Program-made: the position numbers and the translations under genes
Assembly (NCBI RefSeq): GCF_003255815.1
Contig: NC_037670.1
Coordinates: 54,675,178 to 54,739,177, forward strand
Length of the DNA stretch: 64,000 nucleotides
Direction: 5' to 3'
Source of the DNA: Theropithecus gelada
Taxonomy: Eukaryota; Chordata; Mammalia; Primates; Cercopithecidae
The notes under the pieces: generated by a model
The model's database searches: none
What the model was told of the DNA's origin: nothing
The model's input: only the letters and a program-made list of their open reading frames with translations
Part shown: piece after piece, positions 1-11,780 of the stretch
Layout: the number at the start of each line of letters is the position of its first letter
How positions within the stretch are numbered: position 1 is the first letter of the stretch

Positions 1-480
1 ATCCGGGAACCTGGCGTCCAGCGAGGACGCAGCCCCCGGAGAGGAGAGGCCACCCGAGCAGGAGTGAGAAGGGGCTCCGCGCTGCTGGGCGCCCGTGGGA
101 GCTGCAGGGCCCTGCCAGATGACCCCGGGTCCGGACCCTCCGCACCAGGTGTGGGGGCGGAGGGGACGCGGTGGGTGCGGCTCAGGCACCGGCGGGCGAG
201 AGCCTGGACACCGCCGGGAGCCCGACCTCCTGGCCCTTTGCGGGAGGGGAGCGGGGCCAAGGAACAGTGCCAGCCCCTCACCACAAGCCGGCGACCCCAT
301 GACTCCAGGGGCTGCCGCCTCCAGCAGGTGAGCTCAGCCCGGGCGTCCCCTCCGCAACAAGGCCCGGATCCCTGCCTGGCTCCTGGAGCCCGAACTGTGC
401 CTTCCGCAAAAGGGCTGCGCTCCAGATACAAGAAACGTTCTTCGCTCCCTGCTTTGTGGGCACTCGGTTCCTTGTAGGCG
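1..480 (+). promoter_or_regulatory. GC/CpG-rich segment, possible promoter or first exon
   Basis: The first few hundred bases are much richer in G+C and CpG than the rest of the non-array window. A strong splice-donor-like site, CAG|GTGAGC, lies at 325-333. A pyrimidine-rich acceptor-like site (ttcttcttttcag) ends at 673, so a short intron or a first exon is possible on the + strand. The two overlapping open frames here show no recognisable domain and probably reflect base composition. The segment could be the edge of a CpG island whose gene lies mainly to the left of the window. No gene identity can be given. Confidence 0.35.
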
Positions 481-1696
481 GTTCTGCTTGGCCCCTTGCC
501 CTTATTAACCTTGACCACGGCGGCTGGGTGTACGGGGGCTGGACACCCTGAGCTCCACCCGAGTTTTCTCTTGCTGGGTGACTTGGGCTCTGGCACTCAG
601 GACCTCCGTTTCCCTGGCAGATAGATGAACATTGCTTGAGCCACTTTGTGTTCAGACGGTTTCTTCTTTTCAGAAAGTGGCCCCCACAGTGCCCTTCCCG
701 GCAGCATGGAGTCGACAGCGGCAGCGTTTCTATCCCGCTCTGCGGGGCTGGGTGTGAAGGGGACTGTCCCATCCCGCTGTCCTCCAGGAGCGGCACCTTT
801 CTCTCCGCAGACTTTGCTGAAGACGCGGCCCCCTGGTCAGGGGCAGAACACAGATCCAGGCCGCCCCGCTCCTGCTGGGTGGTGGAGAAAGGAGGGCGGG
901 CAGGTGCTAAGTGCTACTGTGAAACTAAAAATCATCATAATGAAGAAAGAATGGGTTTCGTATCTCTTAATTCTCACCATCAATAGGGTATTCATGGGCC
1001 CATTTGACAGAGGAGGAAGCCATCTGGAGAAGTTCCCTTCCTTGAGAGCCAGGCCGTTCCGTTCCCTGTCCAGCCCCGTGTCACCTGCTTCCCTTACAGC
1101 TCGCCCTCTCCCCCTCTCATCTTCAGAACACGCTTCCCCATGGGGGCAGGGATTTGAGCTCAGAGGTGTTGAGCAGCCTGTGCGAGGCCACAGAGCTCAC
1201 GGGAGGAAGGACCCCCATAGTGACAGGGACAGCTGAGGACGGAGCGCCCTCCTCTGGCTGGAGGGTGGGGTAGCAGCAGCTGCCAGGCTTCAGGGAATGG
1301 GGTGAAATGAGGGCCCTAGGGGCTCCCCAGGTGGAAGCACAGGTCTGGCAGAGGTTCCCAGGTGACTGGAGTTTAAGTGAGCGTCAGGGGGGTGTGTGAG
1401 GAAGGTGGAGATAGGTCCCACTCGGGCAGGTCCTGCCTGAGTACCAGCATTGGGGCTGGATCTTAACAGGGATGGGGCAATTTTCTGCCTGCCCTGGGGC
1501 TGGGGTTATGCCTTCATGGCAGGTAGTGCTTCCTGCTTCCCCCATCAGGATGCAAGTTCTGGAGTCGCACAGGGTGAGGAACCAGTGACCCACCCGACCA
1601 CCCCTCTGAAATGGGTCAAGGGGAACCCTGGGGCAGGACACCCTGCTGAGAGTCAGAGCCCTGAACTATTAAGAAAAAAAAGAAGAAGAAGAAGAA
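481..1696. other. Unique GC-moderate sequence ending in a (GAA)n tract
   Basis: I recognise no gene here. A MIR-like stretch may occur near 1000-1015 (ccatttgacagaggaggaagc), but it is too short to call. A purine tract of GAA/AAG type at about 1671-1696 directly precedes the Alu. Open frames of 85-196 codons on both strands have no recognisable domains. Confidence 0.4.
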
Positions 1697-1995
1697 GACC
1701 GGGCATGGTGGCTCATGCTTGTAATCCCAGCACTTCCGGAGGCCGAGGCGGATGGATCACGAGGTTAGGAGTTCAAGACCAGCCTGGCCAACATAGTGAA
1801 ACCTTGTCTTTACTGAAAATACAAAAAGATTAGCTGGATGTAGTGGTGGGCGCCTGTAACCCCAGCTACTTGGGAGGAGAATCACTTGAACCCAGGAGGC
1901 AGAGGTTGCAGTGAGCTGAGATCGCACCACTGCACTCCAGCCTGTGCAACAGAGCTAGACTCCATCTCAAAAACAAACAAACAACAAAAAAAAAC
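1697..1995 (+). repeat. Alu SINE, full length
   Basis: The copy begins with a gaccgggcatggtggctcat head and has both monomers. It ends in an interrupted A-rich tail (aaaacaaacaaacaacaaaa). Divergence looks like an AluS-age copy. It inserted next to a GAA-type tract. Confidence 0.92.
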
Positions 1996-2690
1996 ACTGC
2001 ACAATGGAGGTCTATACAGGGCCACATGGAAGAAGGGAGACCCACATGGAAGGAGATGATCATGAGGCCAGGTGAGAACATGCAAAGGGCAATTGCAGGG
2101 GCTGGTCTGAGGTGTGGGAGGAATTAAGTCAGTAAGGCAGGCTGTGCATTTTAGAGAAAGCTGCCTGTGTCAAAGGCTTACAGGTGCACACATTCACAGC
2201 ATGGCCTCCACTTCATACATCAGAAAATAATGATAGACCTAGCTTTGCACACACACAGGGATTTGACCCAGATGAGACCTTAGTCCAAATCCAGTACCAC
2301 CCATGGAAAAGTATCTCCCTAAGGGCCCCAGTGTCCTTGGGACATAATACTTTTGCGAGGAATAAGTAAAGGGACATCTGTAAAGTTCTTTGTGTCATGG
2401 CCAGCCTGGTAAGTGCCCAGCACCCATCTGCTGCCACTATCATAATGTGTGCAGGCCAAGGAAGAAATGGACAGGAGACTTCCACATGGGGACCATGCTC
2501 ATCTCTGGGAGGCAACATTGGTGATGATGTGTGTTTTCCATTTTCATTCTCTTCTGTGGTTTCCTCCTTGTACCACAATGAGCAGAAATTACTGTTTTGA
2601 CGGAAAGTAAAAAGTATCATATGTCACCTTATGCAGGTGTGCCCAGGTGTGAGTTCCTTTTGCATTAAGGACTCCACTGTACCTGGCTTT
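1996..2690. other. Unique sequence, no feature recognised
   Basis: There is no repeat or gene signature I can name. Short open frames on both strands (up to 135 codons) carry no recognisable motif. Confidence 0.4.
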
Positions 2691-2880
2691 GGTTAAGATC
2701 CTTCACCATCTTGGTCTCAGTCTCTTCAACTGTACCGTGGAGATTGGGGATTACCTCAGACAGCTGATGTGTGAGGGTTACATGAGATGATTGACTTTGC
2801 AGGCTCAGTACCACTGCATCAGATTATAATGGAAGATTTCTTAGCTCTGCACCAGGTGCCCAGTAAACATGTAGCGATTG
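2690..2880 (+). repeat. MIR-like ancient SINE fragment
   Basis: The segment has the order typical of the central and 3' part of MIR: 'tctcagtctcttcaactgtac', then 'gagattggggattacctcagac', 'gagggttacatgagatgat' and 'gcccagtaaacatgtagcgattgt'. It is highly diverged, so the ends are approximate. Confidence 0.6.
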
Positions 2881-3049
2881 TCAGGTTATATTAGTAGAGT
2901 TACATTTTCTCCACCAAGTGCAAATTCAGTTTCTTCTTCTGTGCCTTTTGTGACAGTGAGCTCACTTATCTTACTTTCCAGATGCAGCAGAAATGCCTAC
3001 ATTCGGTCCAGCTCCATTCTGCATACTGACATGTCTACCCCACCCCACT

Positions 3050-3330
3050 TTAATGAGAAAACCAGCTCAGTAAGGTGAAGTAACCTCCCAGGGGTCACAC
3101 AGCAAGCAACAGTTCATCAAATGCCCCAGGCTCATTCAACTGAGTAGGGGAGGCCCCTTCAGAGCCTACTGTGTGTTGAGCTGGGCCTGTGAACCTTGTT
3201 TCTTCCTCAAAGCTGCTCTGCAACAGAGGACTGTGTCCTCATTGAATAGGTGAGGAAGGAAGCTGCCTTGCAGAGGTGGAAATCCAGAGAACCTAGTCAG
3301 CGTCAGCGTGGTTTCTCCCACCTAAGCCTG
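3050..3330 (-). repeat. MIR-like fragments, antisense
   Basis: The string 'ctcagtaaggtgaagtaacctcccaggggtcacacagcaag' matches the conserved MIR core in reverse orientation. A second, weaker stretch (ataggtgaggaaggaagctgcc) follows. Boundaries are uncertain. Confidence 0.5.
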
Positions 3331-4045
3331 CATAATTGTCACAGTAGCTACCTTTCTGGTCTCAGTCTCCCTGCTTCTGCCCAAGGCCCCTGCAGTCTTT
3401 TCTGACCTCAGCGGTAAGCCAGAGTGATTTGTTTAAACCAAGATCGCAGTCCTGTGAGAATTTGAGTAATGGAAACCATGCCAGTCTAGGAAGAAGAGCA
3501 CATCAAGATCTGATCTGGGCTTTCCCTTTCCTTCTAACTTTCTCATCTCCTCCATTCCCTCCCAGTTGATGTCTGCTTTGGTCAATGGCACTGTGGCCCC
3601 AGCACCACCTTACCCATCTTTAGAAGCTTTTCCGTGGGCGGGCTTCTCATATCCAGTGAACCTTTTGTGACCCTGTCTCTCCCCTATCACCAAACCCCAG
3701 ATCCCCTCTTATGCCTCCTCACTTCCTCTCCTTCTCTCCTGTAATTGCTTCTCCCTCTAGTCTCAGTATTAACCCAGGGCAACCTAGAGGTCTGGAGGTG
3801 TAGGTGCGAAGTGACCCTGGGATGAACACACACAGATTCATGAGACTCTGCAATTCCTAGAGGGTAGAGAGTGGGACCTGGTATCACCAACGTGAGGACT
3901 TTCCCACAGGACAGGTGACTTAATGAGTAGCAAATGTGACCAAGAGATACCATTTTACCAGGCAGACAGTGAAGGGGCAGAAGAGAGGAGGGCTGGAAGA
4001 ACCTTTTCTGTTTTCTCCCTGATCCATTTATCTCTGTCCTAACCG
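3331..4045. other. Unique sequence, no feature recognised
   Basis: There is no recognisable gene or repeat. An 88-codon open frame on the - strand (3687-3953) has no identifiable domain. Confidence 0.4.
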
Positions 4046-4125
4046 AAGACCTGCAGGAGAGGCAGTGACTTGCCTAAGGTCACAGCACCTTGGAGGAGAC
4101 AAAGCCAGGACTACAGAGAGAGCTT
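4046..4125 (-). repeat. MIR core fragment at the array edge
   Basis: The string 'gaggcagtgacttgcctaaggtcacagcacc' is a MIR core in reverse orientation. It lies immediately outside the left end of the 2.5-kb array, so it marks unique flank. Confidence 0.5.
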
Positions 4126-4160
4126 GGGGAGGCATTGGGTCTCTGTTGACGATTCCTAAC

Positions 4161-5814
4161 GCTGGCTCATCCCTGCCTTATCTTGGGGTAGTGGGACTAT
4201 CCCGTGGATCCCCCAGAGAAGACAGGCGAGAGTCCAACGCCAACACATGTCCACAAAGGTCCCCTGGTCCACGAAGCGGGAGAAACTTGTCACCAGGCAA
4301 AGGTGGCATACACTGAGACGCGAGGTAAGGCTCACTGCTCGCGACAGGTGTCCCGCGACTGGCGCATGCGCATCCGCGAGGCAGGCGCCGGGACCAGGCT
4401 GTCAGGGCTGTCAGCCTGCCTGAGCAGAGGAAAATGGGACAGGCAAAGTCGGCCTAGTCTCGGGAAAAAGCTGCCTGCGACAATGACTGTGGAAGCCTAA
4501 AAGTAACGACCATACGGCATCCTTGGGCCGTCTCATTAGTCGGGTCCCGCTGGAGGAAGAGGCGATTCCAGTGGGCTCTGGGAACAGCTCTTTGGACTCC
4601 ATTCCCGAAAGAGTCTGTGTGCAAGAATCCGGTCCCAGGAAGAAGGGAATACAGTCTGGTGAGTTGTTGAGGGATCTCCGGGTGATGGAATCACACCTGA
4701 GACCCCAGAGGAGAGTGTCAGCGGAAGATTGCGGGGCCCTTGAACTCACTGTCTCCCTTCATCCAGGGCCTCCCAGGAGCTCCTGCTTCTCAGTACGGCT
4801 GTCTGGGTTAGGGGGAAACGACAATAAAGGCAAGTCCAAGGTGGAGAAGAGGTCTCACACCTGGAACTGGCATCCAACAAGGGCACATAGGGTTGAGAGA
4901 GTGTTTCACAAACCGTCTGGTGTGATTGCAAGCCTGAAAAGGGTGCCCAGGAGTGCTGTTGAGGGGCACTGTGGATTCCCCATGAAAGCAAAGGGAAATA
5001 AAGGCTCAAATGGGAGAATGAGAGGGTTTGTGCTGGAGTCAAACCCAAGTTCGTGGATTCTTGCCAGAGGACCCAAGAGACTCGTGTAAAGTGCAAAAAA
5101 CCCCAGCCCCCAAAATGAGACCACCACCCACAACCTGGAGGGCAGTCAAACTACCGAAAATCCCTTGAGCTCACTAAAATCCCTGGCAAGCAAAAGATCT
5201 GTGGCGAGAGGCAGTCACACCCAGCCCAAGAAGAACCAACTCCACAATGAGAAAAGACATGCAGATGAAACGAAAGAGAGCCTAGATTACCAGGTAAAAA
5301 CCAGACTTGGCTGCCTAGGTCTCATCATATAGGAATCATGCTGTACTCCTATAGAAGTGGGAGAACAAGAGTTTCATTGTTGGCAGATATAACGGGAATT
5401 TACTGTTCCAAAAGTATCACAGCTGCCTAGTCCTTAAAACCTGACAGTGTTTAGAAGAAAACAGTCATACAATGGTCCCCGTGAGGGTCGTCCTCCGTGA
5501 ACAGCGAAACGTTGACTGTGGAAGTCTTTGAGCCAGACCCAGGAAACCCTAGGCCCACCAGAAACATGGAAATCAGGAAAAGAGGAGGCCGGTGTGCAGG
5601 GCACATCCCAGCCAGCCTCAGTCCATCCCACTCCCATGTGTTTCCCGGAATGACAGCCAAAATTGGGAGCTGGCCAGAATGGCCCAGGTTTGCGCTCCAA
5701 CTGTTCCCCGGGATGTTGGAGTCCTCCCACCTGGGCACTGGGCTATGGTGTGGACGGCCTGTGCGATGAAGGGAACGCAGGGGTGGAGTGGGAAGTACCT
5801 TCTGTATCATCTGT
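4161..5814 (+). repeat. Array unit 1, left part
   Basis: This is the first unit, starting abruptly in unique DNA. It holds the best-preserved CpG-rich core. The palindromic motif 'ggcgcatgcgcat' at 4361-4373 resembles an NRF1 site with one mismatch. The unit is interrupted at 5815 by the antisense provirus and resumes at 13353. Confidence 0.9.
5809..5814. other. Target-site duplication, left copy (atctgt)
   Basis: The hexamer atctgt here and atctct at 13353-13358 flank the provirus. The comparable spot in other units reads 'tcatctgtctgca', which fits a 6-bp duplication, the size usual for betaretroviral integration. One base differs. Confidence 0.65.
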
Positions 5815-6805
5815 TGAAGGGGGCCAGGCCTCCACACCTGTGGGTATTTCTCCTCAGGTAGGATGAGAGACTGAGAAAAGAAATAAGACACAGAGACAAA
5901 GTATAGAGAAAGAACAGGGGACCCAGGGGACCTGCGCTCAGCATATGGAGGACCTGCACCATCACTGGTCTCTGAGTTCCCTCAGTATTTATTATTATTT
6001 CCACTATCTCAGCAAGGGAAATGCAGCAGGAGAGCAGGGTGATAGTGGGGAGAAGGTCAACAAGAAAACATGTGAGCAAAGGAATCTGTGTCGCAAATAA
6101 GTTCAAGGGAAGGAACTATGCCTAGATGTGCTCGTAGGCCAGATTTGTGCTTTTCTCCACCCAAACATCTCAGTGGAGTAAAGAGTAACAAAGCAGCATT
6201 GCTGCCAACATGTCTCGCTTCCCGCCACAAGGCAGTTTTTCTCCTATCTCAGAACTGAACAAATGTACAATCGGGTGTTATACTGAGACATTCCATTCCC
6301 AGGAGCAGGCAGAAGACAGAGGCCTTACTCTTATCTCAACTGCAAGAGGCCTTCCTCTTTTACTAATCCTCCTCAGCACAGACCCTTCACGGATGTCAGA
6401 CTGGGGGCCGGTCAGGTCTTTCCCATCCCACAAGGCCTTATCGCAGGCTATCACATGGGGAGAAACCTTGGACAATACCTGGCTTTCCAGGGCAGAGGTC
6501 CCTGTGGCTTTCCGCAGTGCATTGTGCCCCTGGTTTATTGAGAATGGAGAATGGAGATGACTTTTACCAAGCATACTGCCTGTAGACATTTTGTTAACAA
6601 AGCACATCTTGCATAGCCCCAGATCCCTTAAACCTTGATTCCACACAATACATGTTTCTGTGAGCTCAAAGTTGGGGCTAAAGTTACAGATTTACAGCAT
6701 CTCAGGGCAAAGCAATTGTTCAAGGTACAGGTCAAAATGAAGTTTCTTGTCTTCCTTTTCTACATAGACACAGTAGCAGTCTGATCTCTCTTTCTTTTCC
6801 CTACA
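5815..6805 (-). repeat. 3' LTR of the provirus (LTR5-like), about 991 bp
   Basis: On the - strand the LTR starts with TGTAGGGAAAAG at 6805. It has a TATAA box at 6278-6282 and an AATAAA polyadenylation signal at 5988-5993. It ends near 'cacaggtgtggaggcctgg' toward 5815. The terminal bases on the left (tg at 5815, the complement of CA) fit retroviral LTR ends. Its first ~125 bp align with the short 5' LTR remnant at 13217-13352. Confidence 0.85.
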
Positions 6806-8865
6806 TATCCCCCTTTTCTTTTTGACAAAACCGCCATCGTCATCATGGCCCGTTCTCGCTGGTCACTGTCTCTTCGGAGCTGCTGGATACACCTGTAGAC
6901 TAACAACAGACAGAACAGACATACAAGGATTAATATGAAACTTACAATAGTGGAACGCCTGATGGTTTTAACCCAAGTGACAGTGCTAAGATTTGTGAGG
7001 CCATCAGCAGCTTTGACGATTGCCTCAGTTTCTGGCACCAGATTTAAATGGGCTTTTGATGCCTCAAAAATTTGTCATTTTAATTTTGAAATATCCAAAG
7101 TAAGATTATCTTTTCTTCCTTGTAGATGGCGTCCAACCATGTCCCAGTGATGCTCAGACTCATTATAGGCTCGGGGTGTAGTACAAAAATCTGACATATT
7201 CCAGTCACACTGTAACTGAAAAAGATATTCCAAGCTCATGAGCCTATCTCCCATCCAAATGACGGTTTGTCTAAGATCATTAATTTGGTTTGCCAATTTT
7301 TGATCTATTTGGGTCTAAGAATTCCACAATTTTGAGGAATTCTTTTGCCAATTATTTACATATTCTGCAGTTTGAACAGAGGAGTATAAAGCAATTCCAG
7401 CAGCCGCAGCAGTAGCTGTGACTGCAATAAGACCCACAATCACTGCAGTTAAAGTAAAAATGGATCTTTTGGATCTAGTTAGAACTCTTTTTAATACTTC
7501 TGTTATAATATGGACAGATGGGGAAGCCTCCCACGGTTGGTCCATGGACACACGGATTCACACGCCCTCTCTTGCCCTCACCAGCAGAATATGGTGCTGC
7601 CAATCAAAAGTCGAATCAATGCAAGTAAGCAATCTACAATTTTCACAGGCTATAGTTTGGGAATCTCGTTTAATAACTATGTTTCTTACAACTAGCATAT
7701 GAGGAGGTTTTACACAACTTTGCAAAGGAATTGTCAGATTGGAATTTAGGTTAGTAGTATAATATGGCTTATGATCTCTTGTTCCTATAGCTTGATTTCC
7801 AGACAAAATTCTAATGTGGTGCGAGGCCACAGTAAGCTTCCATAATTCCGGATGTTCAGGACCAGTAGCAGGACTAACTAACTTTGGTCGAGGTGATGAA
7901 ATTCCCTTTTCACCCCATTTCCATGGATAGGGTGATTTTAACTTTCTGTAAACCTGGTCCAGTCTTTTAGTTAAATCACTATCATAGGCTGGATTAGCGG
8001 GCCAGATGGATAGGGCCTGTGAACATGAGTGAGTCTGTCCCATACAATTATAATAAAATTGGCCTCGAGGGGCCCAGTCTATAATAGTTCCAAATTCATT
8101 GTTTTGTAATACCACCTCAGTATCAGCCACACATTCTTCCCAAACTAAAACTTCTGGGCTTTTTGATTCTTTGGGAATTTTCTTGGGGCAAAGCTTCCTC
8201 TTAGGCCTAAATTTTAATGATCTTTGATAAGAAGAGTCCTGTAAGTTATTCATCTGTGGCCCGAGTGACATTCCACTTATCATGTGATAGGTAAATCTAC
8301 TGGTGGCACTGACAGTAGGTACTTCTACCAACCAATTTTGGGTTGTAGACATTAAACATCCTGGTGCCTTCCCTAGGCAAATAGGAGGATAATGATACCC
8401 AATGGAAATATTTGTCATCATTCCTTCTTCAGGTTGGGCAGGGCAACTATCATCTGTGAGGCCTGGTACCCATGCACTATTATTAACATATACTTCAATA
8501 GGATCATCCATCCAAGTGACTGCCTGAATTAAGGGCGGGAAAGGCACATAGGCCCAGTAAGTATAATTAGCTGCATCTGCTCCTGCAGTCACAGGGAGAC
8601 TTACCACCATTGATCCAATCATCAAAGCTGCAGACAGCATATTCTCTGGAGTTCATTTTACCCTTGTGTTCTTCAGGCTTTTTTCAGCTAACTGTGTCAG
8701 CTTCTTTAATTGGGCCCAGGTCGGCGGCTCTGCTTTCTTGGTGGATGGCAACTTTATCTGTTCTTCTGATATCACCATTTTGTTTATCTGGCAAGTTGAT
8801 GATGCTCGATTGTGGGTTTTCTGTCTCCGCAGAGGCGATTCTCTTTGCATCTCCGATGGGTTCAT
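6760..8865 (-). pseudogene. env: Retroviral env pseudogene (HML-2-like), single frame with four nonsense codons
   Basis: The frame begins at a Met codon at 8865 and stays in the same register to the stop at 6760-6762, about 701 codons, close to the family's usual length. It has four internal nonsense codons: TGA at 8653-8655, TGA at 7558-7560, TAG at 7315-7317 and TGA at 7075-7077. No frameshift is needed. The surface-subunit region occupies 8640-7558 and carries many N-x-S/T sites. The transmembrane subunit follows, with an Ala-rich hydrophobic fusion-peptide-like segment near 7415-7455. A hydrophobic anchor lies near 6900-6960, followed by a basic tail. The end overlaps the LTR by about 45 bp, as in HML-2. 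Each stop would truncate any product, so this is a broken gene. Confidence 0.87.
6806..6826 (-). other. Polypurine tract of the provirus
   Basis: The - strand reads as a run of A and G (aaaaagaaaagggggata) immediately upstream of the LTR start. This is the expected position of the plus-strand primer tract. It also lies within the end of the env frame, an arrangement known for HML-2. Confidence 0.8.
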
Positions 8866-9020
8866 TGTAGAACTTTAAATGTCTAGTGGGTATCCAAACA
8901 GGAAGTTGATTTTCTCCTGGTGAAACACAGGCAAAGCCTCTCCACTATGTTATCACTTTCTCTATTTCTCATGTCTTATTTTTGTTGTCTTTCCACCAAA
9001 TCAGTTTTCCTTCATGTGGT

Positions 9021-9054
<34 letters not shown>

Positions 9055-11400
9055 AGTAAAATGTTGCTCTGCAGAAGTAGTGGTCTGATTTCTATAAATG
9101 TTTAAAAAATTTAAAGTATGGAGTGCTAAATTAAGTTGCATCTGGAGAGTGTTACACTCCTTACTGTCTTTTTCCTTTTTTTGTTTCACCACCTGAGCTT
9201 TGAGTGTTCTATTAGTTCTTTCAATTATGGCCTGTCCTTGGGAATTATAGGAGATTCATGTTGTATGTGTAATTTTCCACTGATTTAAGAATTTTTGAAA
9301 TGTTTTACTACACTATCCTGGCCCATTATCTGTTTTAATATTTTTTGAACTCCCATGACAGCAAAAGAAGATAACAGATGTCTTTTAACATGGGAAGTAC
9401 TTTCTCCCGACTGGCAGGTTGCCCATACAAAATGTGAATAAGTATCAACTGTCAATGGACAAATGACAATTTTCCAAATGAAGGTACATGTGTGACATCC
9501 ATTTTCCATAACGCATTAGGACACAGACCTCTGGGATTAACTCCTGCCTCCTGAATGGGCAGGTGTAGGACTTGACACTGGGTGCAACGTGGTACAATAT
9601 TTTTTGCCTGTTTCCATGTGATAGCAAATTTATTTTTTAGTCCTATTGCATTTACATGTGTCAAGGCATGAAGTTCTTGTGCTTCTATGAATGCATATGA
9701 TTCTAGCAAGTCAGCTTGTTCATTTGCTTTAGTTAAAGGCCCTGGTAAATTAGTATGTGCTCGAATATGAGTAATATGAAATGGGAAATTTCTTTTTCTT
9801 ACAGTTTGTTGTAACAAATTAAACAGCTGATTTAGCTGATCATCCATACTATATTTGATTAGGGCTGTCTCAACATCCTTTGTAGCCTGTACTACATATG
9901 CAGAATCTGATACAAAGTTAATAGGCTGATTAAAATCTTGTAACACTGAAATGACGGGCAACCAACTCTGCTCTTTGAGCTGAGTGATATTGAGTTTCAA
10001 TGACTCCTTTTTTTGGCCCAGTGTAAGCGGCTTTTCCATTGCTGGAACCATCAGTAAACACTGTCAGAGCATTTTTTAAAGGGTTATGTCTGGTAATTTT
10101 AGGTAAAATCCAAGTAGTCAATTTTAAAAACTGGAAGATTTTTGTTTTTGGGTAATGATTATCAATACTTCCCACAAAATCAGCAAGGCCAATCTGCCAT
10201 GCAGCAGAATTGATAAAGGCTTGTCTAACCTGTTCCTTGTTTAAAGGAACAATGATTTTTATCTGGGTCACTTCCACACAATTTTATTATTCGTAATCTT
10301 GCCTGACCAATTAATGTAGCCATTTGATCCAAGTACAATGTAAAAGTCTTAATCGTACTGTGAGGAAGGAAAGATCACTCCACAAGATCTGTATTTTGAA
10401 CAATAATGCCTGTTGGAGAATGTGCAGTAGCAAAAATCAAAAGTTGGAGTGGGGCTAAGTGATCTATTCTATTTACTTGTGCTGACCGAATTTTTTCTTC
10501 AATTAATTCAATTTCTTTAGTTGCATCTGGAGTTAATGTTCTTTTACTATTCAATTCTGGATCCCTTCTCAAGATAGAGAACAAATTTGACATGGCATAA
10601 GTAGAGATGCCTAGAGTTGTCCGAATCCAGGTAATATCTCCTAGCAATTTTTGAAAGTCATTTAATGTTTTTAATGTGTCTTTTCTTATTTCTATTTTTT
10701 GTGGTTTAATTTTTCTTTCTTCTACCTGCATTCCCAAGTAATGGAAAGGAGTAGAGGTTTGACTCTTATCAGATGCTATTGTCAGTCCTGCGTTTGTAAC
10801 CTCTCTCTGCAGAAATGTGTAACAGTCAATTAATTTATTTCTCGTTTCTGCAGTACACAAAATAACATCAACATAATGAATGATATGACAGTCTGAAAAC
10901 TTGTCTCTAACTGGTTGAAGTGCTTGAGTTACAAAAGTCTGACAAATAGTCGGACTATTAAGCATTCCCTGAGGCAACACTTTCCTCTGAAACCTGGTAG
11001 CTTGTTCTTTATTATTTATGGCTGGTACAGCAAAAACTAATTTTTCAAAATCCTGTTTTGCAGATAAATGATAAAAAAAGCAATGCTCAGATCAATTATA
11101 ATTAAAGGCCAATCTTTGGCGATAATGGCCGGAGAGGGCAACCCGGGTCGGAGAGCCCCCATAGGTTGAATTACAGCATTGAGGGCTCTTGAGTCAGTTA
11201 GCCTGAGCCATCTGCTGGATTTTTTCTGAATTACAAACACAGGAGAATTCCAAGGCGAAAATGAAGGCTCAATATGTTCCTTTTCTAATTGTTCTTTTGC
11301 CAATAAGTGTAAAGCCTCCAGCTTTTGTTTTGGTAGCGGCCACTGATTTACCTATACAGGTTTTTCTAAGTTAATGGAATGGGTTTTGGAGGCTCTACAG
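8700..11400 (-). pseudogene. pol: Retroviral pol pseudogene (RT, RNase H, integrase)
   Basis: Reverse transcriptase runs from about 11400 to 10375. The polymerase motif expected as YxDD reads YVDV at 10864-10875, so one catalytic Asp is replaced. RNase H follows (about 10277-9750), with recognisable TDGS and SDSAY motifs. Integrase follows, with its HH-CC zinc-binding region near 9690-9560 and a core region with WKMD near 9510. The core TDNGP segment near 9320-9335 is in another frame and is followed by a stop. A QGQ-IIER segment lies near 9195-9230. The C-terminal part carries a T run of about 26 bp (A run in sense) at 9028-9052. Several frame changes and stops make it non-functional. Confidence 0.86.
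9027..9053. repeat. Homopolymer T run inside the integrase remnant
   Basis: About 26 T on the + strand lie in the C-terminal integrase region, where the family has a shorter Lys-coding A-rich stretch. It probably grew by slippage and shifts or lengthens the frame. Confidence 0.8.
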
Positions 11401-11780
11401 TGGCTACTCCTAAAAAGCATACTCTATTCCTTTTCTTTCTTGATTTCTCTCAACTTCAATTGGGACTTTAATGCCATCTCCATTCTTCCCTGGTCCTTTG
11501 CCAGGGAGATATCCCATTTTAGTCATGATTTTTTGACTCGTGGGGCTGTATAGAGAGGCTGGGATAGTAATCTCTGCATGCCATTGCTGTAACAAGTTTC
11601 AGCCCCATAAATTAATTGGAATAGAAGTAATCATAGGTTGAACCGTGTTTTTTGATTATCAGGTCCTAGACAATGTAAAATCATGGCACTTTGATACACT
11701 TCTGAGGCGATGCCCACACCGACAAGTCCTGTAACAGGCTTTTGTTTAGTCTATTTTTTTTGGCTATTGATTGAGGGCTC
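11400..11780 (-). pseudogene. pro: Retroviral protease remnant with G-patch region
   Basis: A 61-codon open stretch (11410-11595) shows the glycine-rich G-patch-like tail found after the protease in HML betaretroviruses (GYLPGKGPGKNGDG). Protease-type sequence continues to about 11770 with stops. The catalytic DTGA-type triad is not visible, and no dUTPase domain lies between gag and this segment. The sequence therefore passes almost directly from the Pro-rich end of gag into the second half of the protease. Confidence 0.72.

Noticed and set aside
278..1236. Several overlapping open frames of 85-196 codons on both strands
   Set aside because: GC-rich DNA gives open frames by composition. No domain, frame conservation or exon structure supports them beyond the weak splice-like sites noted.
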